From: SMWN01 sp965221455
GTDB taxonomy: Bacteria > Pseudomonadota > Gammaproteobacteria > Eutrophobiales > Eutrophobiaceae
NCBI GenBank assembly: GCA_965221455.1
Contig: OZ244890.1
Span: forward strand, 1 to 64,000
Direction: 5' to 3'
Length of the DNA: 64,000 nucleotides
Position numbers and translations under genes: made by a program. The notes below the pieces were generated by a model. That model worked only from the letters and a program-made list of their open reading frames with translations. It ran no database searches and was not told the DNA's origin. This document shows, one piece after another, positions 60,128 to 64,000 of the stretch (position 1 is the first letter of the stretch; every line of letters starts with the position of its first letter).

Positions 60128-61960
60128 ATGATGATACATGATAAATTTCTTCCACTTCTGCAGATAATTTTTCTGTGTCTGCCGCTTGTATCCTGTGGTT
60201 CTGGAGATAAATCAATAACGGAAAGCAAGCCAATACCTGATTCTGGCTCTCCTGCAAAACTGTCATCTGATTGGCCGCTTTATGGCAAAGACTACAACAA
60301 CCAACGCTTTAGTCCACTTACGCAAATCAACACACAGAATATCAACAAACTGAAACTGGTCTGGTCATATAAAACAGGAAAGAAGGCGACTTTTCAAACC
60401 AGTCCTGTTGTGATTGATGGAACCATGTTTGTCACCACGCCTTTTAATGACGTTATTGCACTCAACGCGACATCAGGTGATGAAATTTGGCGTTACGAAC
60501 ATCAACTAAGCGACGATGAATTCTGCTGTGGCCCGGCTAACCGCGGTCCTGCAGTGGCAGATGGTGTCGTATATACCGTCACCATTGATGCTCGCCTCAT
60601 CGCACTTGCCCAGAAAACCGGTAAAGTATTGTGGGATATCGAAATTGAAGACTCCGGCGCCAATAACAATGACAAAGAAGTAATTGATTATCTCAGTAAC
60701 ATAGAAGGTTTCGAAAATGCTGTACAAACCGGTGCAAGTGGTTACAGCGCTTCAATGGCACCACAAATTTATGACGGCAAAGTATTTGTCGGTATTACCG
60801 GTGCAGGATATGGTTTACATATGGAAGTCGAAGAAGGCGGTAAACAAAAATTATCCGTCGGCGGCTTTTCCGGTGGCAACCACGGACAGAGAGGATTTCT
60901 GATTGCCTATGATGCAAAAACCGGTGAAGAAATCTGGCGCTGGTATAGCGTGCCGGAACAAGGCTGGGAAGGAGAATGGAAAGAAACAACTGCCAACGGC
61001 GTAGTGCTTAACCGTGACATTGCTTCCGAAAAAAACAAGTTTGAAAGATTTAAAGACTCCTGGCGCCACGGTGGCGGCTCGATCTGGACGACACCGGCAA
61101 TTGATACACAACTTGGTCTGATATATTTTGGCACCGGAAATCCATCTCCCAATATGGAAGATAGTTCTCGTCCCGGTGATAACCTTTACACTTGCAGTCT
61201 TATTGCACTGGATATCGAAACTGGAGAACTGCAATGGTTTTACCAACAAGTCCCTCACGACCGTTGGGGCTACGATGTTGCCAGTCCGCCAGTGTTGTTC
61301 GACCTCAAAATAGACGGAAAAACAATCAGAGCCGTTGCGCAAGCCAGTAAAGTGGGCTGGATGTTTATCCATGATGCAGCGACGGGAGAACTTTTACGCC
61401 GTTCTGATTCCTGGGTCAAACAAGAAAATCTGTTCGCCCCACCAAATCAGGCAGGCGAACGTGTTGTCCCCGGTACTATCGGCACGACATCCTGGTCACC
61501 TGTAGCCGTCATGCCAGATACAAACACTGCTTTTATTTCAGGTGTGTATCAACCCTCTGTATTTCTTTCCGTCAAACTTGAACCTCAAGCAGATCGACCC
61601 TGGGACAGTTACAGTTATTTCAAACAGACGGACGAACCAGACTGGGGTGTCTTCAGCGCGCTTTCATTAGACACTGGGAAAATACTTTGGCAAACCAGGA
61701 TGGATGATCCGATGGTGGGTGGAGCACTGGCAACGGCAGGTAATTTGGTATTCACGGGCGAAGGTAACGGTCAGTTTGATGCCTTTGATTCCAGAAATGG
61801 AAAACTTCTTTGGCAACATAAATCAGAGTACGGCGTAAATGCACCTCCGATTACCTATGCGATTAACAACAAACAATATATTGCTGTAGCTGCGGGCGGC
61901 AATAAAGTATTCGGCTATAAAACCGGCGATGAAATACTTGTATTTGCTTTGGATAACTAA
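60128..61960 (+). CDS. PQQ-dependent dehydrogenase, lipoprotein type, catalytic Asp replaced by Gly
   Basis: A quinoprotein of the methanol/ethanol/glucose dehydrogenase superfamily. ATG 60128 is preferred (610 residues) because the lipoprotein signal (IIFLCLPLVSC) follows directly; ATG 60080 would add 16. W-motifs recur (WPLYGKDYNNQRFSPLTQIN at the start) and the adjacent cysteines are present in EFCCGPANRG. The catalytic block reads PHDRWGYDVASPP, where related enzymes have HDxWDYD: the general-base aspartate is glycine, while the aspartate two residues later is kept. It has no fused cytochrome c domain. Function is unknown; it may be inactive, regulatory or use another base. The terminator at 62004-62029 follows. 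Confidence 0.85.
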   Translation: MMIHDKFLPLLQIIFLCLPLVSCGSGDKSITESKPIPDSGSPAKLSSDWPLYGKDYNNQRFSPLTQINTQNINKLKLVWSYKTGKKATFQTSPVVIDGTMFVTTPFNDVIALNATSGDEIWRYEHQLSDDEFCCGPANRGPAVADGVVYTVTIDARLIALAQKTGKVLWDIEIEDSGANNNDKEVIDYLSNIEGFENAVQTGASGYSASMAPQIYDGKVFVGITGAGYGLHMEVEEGGKQKLSVGGFSGGNHGQRGFLIAYDAKTGEEIWRWYSVPEQGWEGEWKETTANGVVLNRDIASEKNKFERFKDSWRHGGGSIWTTPAIDTQLGLIYFGTGNPSPNMEDSSRPGDNLYTCSLIALDIETGELQWFYQQVPHDRWGYDVASPPVLFDLKIDGKTIRAVAQASKVGWMFIHDAATGELLRRSDSWVKQENLFAPPNQAGERVVPGTIGTTSWSPVAVMPDTNTAFISGVYQPSVFLSVKLEPQADRPWDSYSYFKQTDEPDWGVFSALSLDTGKILWQTRMDDPMVGGALATAGNLVFTGEGNGQFDAFDSRNGKLLWQHKSEYGVNAPPITYAINNKQYIAVAAGGNKVFGYKTGDEILVFALDN

Positions 61961-62003
61961 CACCAAAAGCTCGCCTACCGAAAAATTCAAGCAACGCCTA
62001 AAT

Positions 62004-62029
62004 AAAAAAGGGCTAAAAAGCCCTTTTTT
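62004..62029. terminator. bidirectional Rho-independent terminator
   Basis: AAAAAAGGGCT and AGCCCTTTTTT flank a 4-base loop, giving a GC stem with a T-run on both strands. It serves the convergent PQQ dehydrogenase and pnp genes. Confidence 0.9.
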
Positions 62030-62056
62030 ACTGTGCCTGAACATGTCTCGTCTCGA

Positions 62057-64000
62057 TCAGGCTTCTTGTACTTCTCCTTCGTTAACTGCTTTCATACTTA
62101 AACGAACACGACCTTGTCTGTCTATTTCAAGCACTTTAACTTTGACGCAATCACCTTCGCCTAATTTGTCGCTTACATTTTCCACTCGCTCTTCACAAAT
62201 TTGTGAGATATGCACCAAACCATCCTTACCTGGCAGGATATTCACGAAGGCACCAAAATCCATCAGTTTGGCAACTTTACCTTCATAGATTCTACCGACT
62301 TCGATGTCTGCGGTTATTTGTTCAACTCTGAGTAATGCGGCTTCACCGGCAGCTTTGTCAATAGCGGCAATTTTCACCGTACCATCATCATCAATATTAA
62401 TCGTTGCACCTGTTTCTTCTGTAATGGCGCGAATCGTCGCACCACCTTTACCGATCACATCACGAATTTTATCAGGGTGAATTTTAATTACTGTAATTCT
62501 TGGTGCAAATTCGGATATTTCATCGCGAGTTCTGGAAATCGTTGAAGCCATTTCTTCGAGAATATGAACACGACCTTCCTTGGCTTGCGCTAAAGCCACC
62601 TGCATGATTTCTTTGGTAATCCCATCGATTTTGATATCCATTTGCAAAGCAGTAACGCCTTCACTCGTACCCGCAACTTTAAAGTCCATATCACCTAGAT
62701 GATCTTCATCACCGAGTATGTCTGAAAGTACGACAAATTTATCATCTTCTTTAATCAAGCCCATAGCGATACCGGCAACTGGTGCTTTAATGGCAACACC
62801 TGCATCCATTAAAGCAAGGCTGGTACCGCAAATACTGGCCATAGAACTTGAACCATTTGATTCTGTAATTTCTGAAACCACGCGAATAGAGTAAGGATAT
62901 TCGGCCATATCGGGCATAACACCTAAAATGCCGCGCTTTGCTAAACGGCCGTGACCAATCTCGCGACGTTTTGGTGTACCAACACGACCAGTTTCACCAA
63001 CGCAATACGGAGGAAAATTATAGTGCAACATAAACGGTTCTCTATAAGATCCCTCTATTGCATCAATAATCTGCGAATCACGTTCTGTTCCCAGCGTGGC
63101 GACTACAATCGCTTGTGTTTCACCGCGTGTGAAAAGTGCCGATCCGTGTGCCCTTGGAAGAATACCCACTTCTGCCGTGATTTTTCTGATAGTTTTAGCG
63201 TCACGTCCGTCAATTCGACTCTCACCCGCTATAATACTACCGCGAACAATATGACTTTCGAGACTGTGAATCTCATCACTGATTTCTGATGCAGACCATT
63301 TTGCATCTTCTGCTCCGGTCATTGCCTCAATGACTTCAAGGGTAATTTCGTTGATACGTTCCTTACGATCAAGCTTGTCTGTGATGGCATAGGCCTCGCG
63401 TAACAAGTCGGCTGCATGGCTGGCAACTTCGTCCGATAAGGCTTGATCTTTAACCTCTGCCTGCCAATCCCAGGCAACCACACCAACGTCTTCCTCCAAT
63501 TCCCTGATACTATCAATCACAACCTGGAATTGCTCATGACCGAACATCACGGCATCCAGCATCACTTCTTCCGGTAGCTGTTTGGCCTCTGACTCAACCA
63601 TTAATACTGAAGCACTGGTGCCTGCAACCACCAGATTCAAAGATGACTCCGCTAGCTGTTCAGATGATGGGTTAATCACGTAATTACCGTCAATATAGGC
63701 TACGCGAGCAGCACCAACTGGACCATTGAATGGTGTACCAGTCAAGCTAACTGCGGCTGAAGCACCAATCAATGCCGGAATATCCGCATCAATTTGTGGA
63801 TCCAGTGACAGCACCGTCGCAACAATCTGAACTTCGTTTCTAAAACCTGTGGGAAATAACGGTCTGAGTGGGCGATCAATCAATCGAGATGTCAGAGTTT
63901 CCTTTTCAGCTGGGCGCCCTTCTCTTTTGAAAAAACCACCTGGTATTTTACCAGCAGCATAGGTACGTTCCTGATAATCTACAGTAAGTGGAAAAAAATC
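62057..64000 (-). CDS. pnp: polyribonucleotide nucleotidyltransferase (5' end beyond window)
   Basis: The last 647 codons of Pnp, open to the right edge; full-length proteins are about 700 residues, so roughly the first 45-50 are missing. Pnp degrades RNA phosphorolytically. Visible are DFFPLTVDYQERTYAAGKIPGGFFKREGR at the edge, RLIDRPLRPLFP, the second RNase PH domain (HGSALFTRGETQAIV, FKVAGTSEGVTALQMDIKI), a KH domain (KIHPDKIRDVIGKGGATIRAITEETGA) and a C-terminal S1 domain (GRIYEGKVAKLMDFGAFVNILPGKDGLVHISQI). It normally follows rpsO, which would lie outside the window. Confidence 0.97.
   Translation of the reverse strand, partial: DFFPLTVDYQERTYAAGKIPGGFFKREGRPAEKETLTSRLIDRPLRPLFPTGFRNEVQIVATVLSLDPQIDADIPALIGASAAVSLTGTPFNGPVGAARVAYIDGNYVINPSSEQLAESSLNLVVAGTSASVLMVESEAKQLPEEVMLDAVMFGHEQFQVVIDSIRELEEDVGVVAWDWQAEVKDQALSDEVASHAADLLREAYAITDKLDRKERINEITLEVIEAMTGAEDAKWSASEISDEIHSLESHIVRGSIIAGESRIDGRDAKTIRKITAEVGILPRAHGSALFTRGETQAIVVATLGTERDSQIIDAIEGSYREPFMLHYNFPPYCVGETGRVGTPKRREIGHGRLAKRGILGVMPDMAEYPYSIRVVSEITESNGSSSMASICGTSLALMDAGVAIKAPVAGIAMGLIKEDDKFVVLSDILGDEDHLGDMDFKVAGTSEGVTALQMDIKIDGITKEIMQVALAQAKEGRVHILEEMASTISRTRDEISEFAPRITVIKIHPDKIRDVIGKGGATIRAITEETGATINIDDDGTVKIAAIDKAAGEAALLRVEQITADIEVGRIYEGKVAKLMDFGAFVNILPGKDGLVHISQICEERVENVSDKLGEGDCVKVKVLEIDRQGRVRLSMKAVNEGEVQEA

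Overview
The window looks like a chromosome segment of a gammaproteobacterial methylotroph of moderate, somewhat AT-rich composition. The evidence is a nearly complete tetrahydromethanopterin (H4MPT)/methylofuran C1-oxidation set (fae, mtdB, mch, fhcBADC and cofactor-biosynthesis genes), an NAD-linked tungsten/molybdenum-type formate dehydrogenase, and a lanthanide-type XoxF methanol dehydrogenase. These sit among ordinary proteobacterial housekeeping genes (rpsP-rimM-trmD-rplS, waaA, dsbC, xerD, pnp, a type II secretion ATPase) and a phasin. The species cannot be named from sequence alone.

Layout. 1-7584 (minus) is the first 2528 codons of a giant secreted protein made of about 21 Calx-beta-like repeats of about 110 residues; its 3' end lies outside the window. 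8111-9134 is gene debris, including a purK fragment joined to a purE tail. 9163-16033 carries small accessory and stress genes: a Sel1 lipoprotein, periplasmic MsrB, a radical SAM protein, an MFS exporter, an exported cyclophilin, a GST, TrhO and a phasin. 16316-17281 holds a probably broken small gene and a strong candidate for a free-standing structured RNA of about 293 nt with its own promoter and terminator.

Methylotrophy region (17311-43376). The minus-strand unit mfnD-mfnF-pabB-mfnE has overlapping genes and probably makes methylofuran and p-aminobenzoate. A HisA-like gene diverges from it. Next come, all on the minus strand, fae, a CitG-like gene, a RimK-like ATP-grasp gene with no usable ATG/GTG/TTG start, mch, another ATP-grasp gene, mtdB and the beta-RFAP synthase gene. 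Divergent from these is fhcB-fhcA-fhcD-fhcC-fdhB-fdhA, one tightly spaced apparent operon running from formyl-H4MPT to CO2 plus NADH. It is followed on the minus strand by a periplasmic unknown, xoxJ, a pseudoazurin and xoxF. Together the genes oxidise methanol in the periplasm (XoxF, electrons probably to pseudoazurin), trap formaldehyde on H4MPT (Fae), oxidise it through MtdB, Mch and Fhc, and finish with formate dehydrogenase.

Right part. waaA, dsbC and gspE precede a small accessory island: a decayed IS1595-like transposase start, a complete type III restriction-modification pair (mod, res) and a decayed ParB-like gene. Then come xerD, the rpsP operon, 5-formyl-THF cyclo-ligase, an unknown lipoprotein, a lipoprotein-type PQQ dehydrogenase whose usual catalytic aspartate is glycine, and pnp, which runs off the right edge.

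The most noteworthy items are the candidate ncRNA at 16987-17279, the xoxF-pseudoazurin-xoxJ arrangement without a cytochrome XoxG, the long predicted xoxF leader, the non-canonical start of the RimK-like ligase, the PurK::PurE chimeric pseudogene and the Asp-to-Gly PQQ dehydrogenase.
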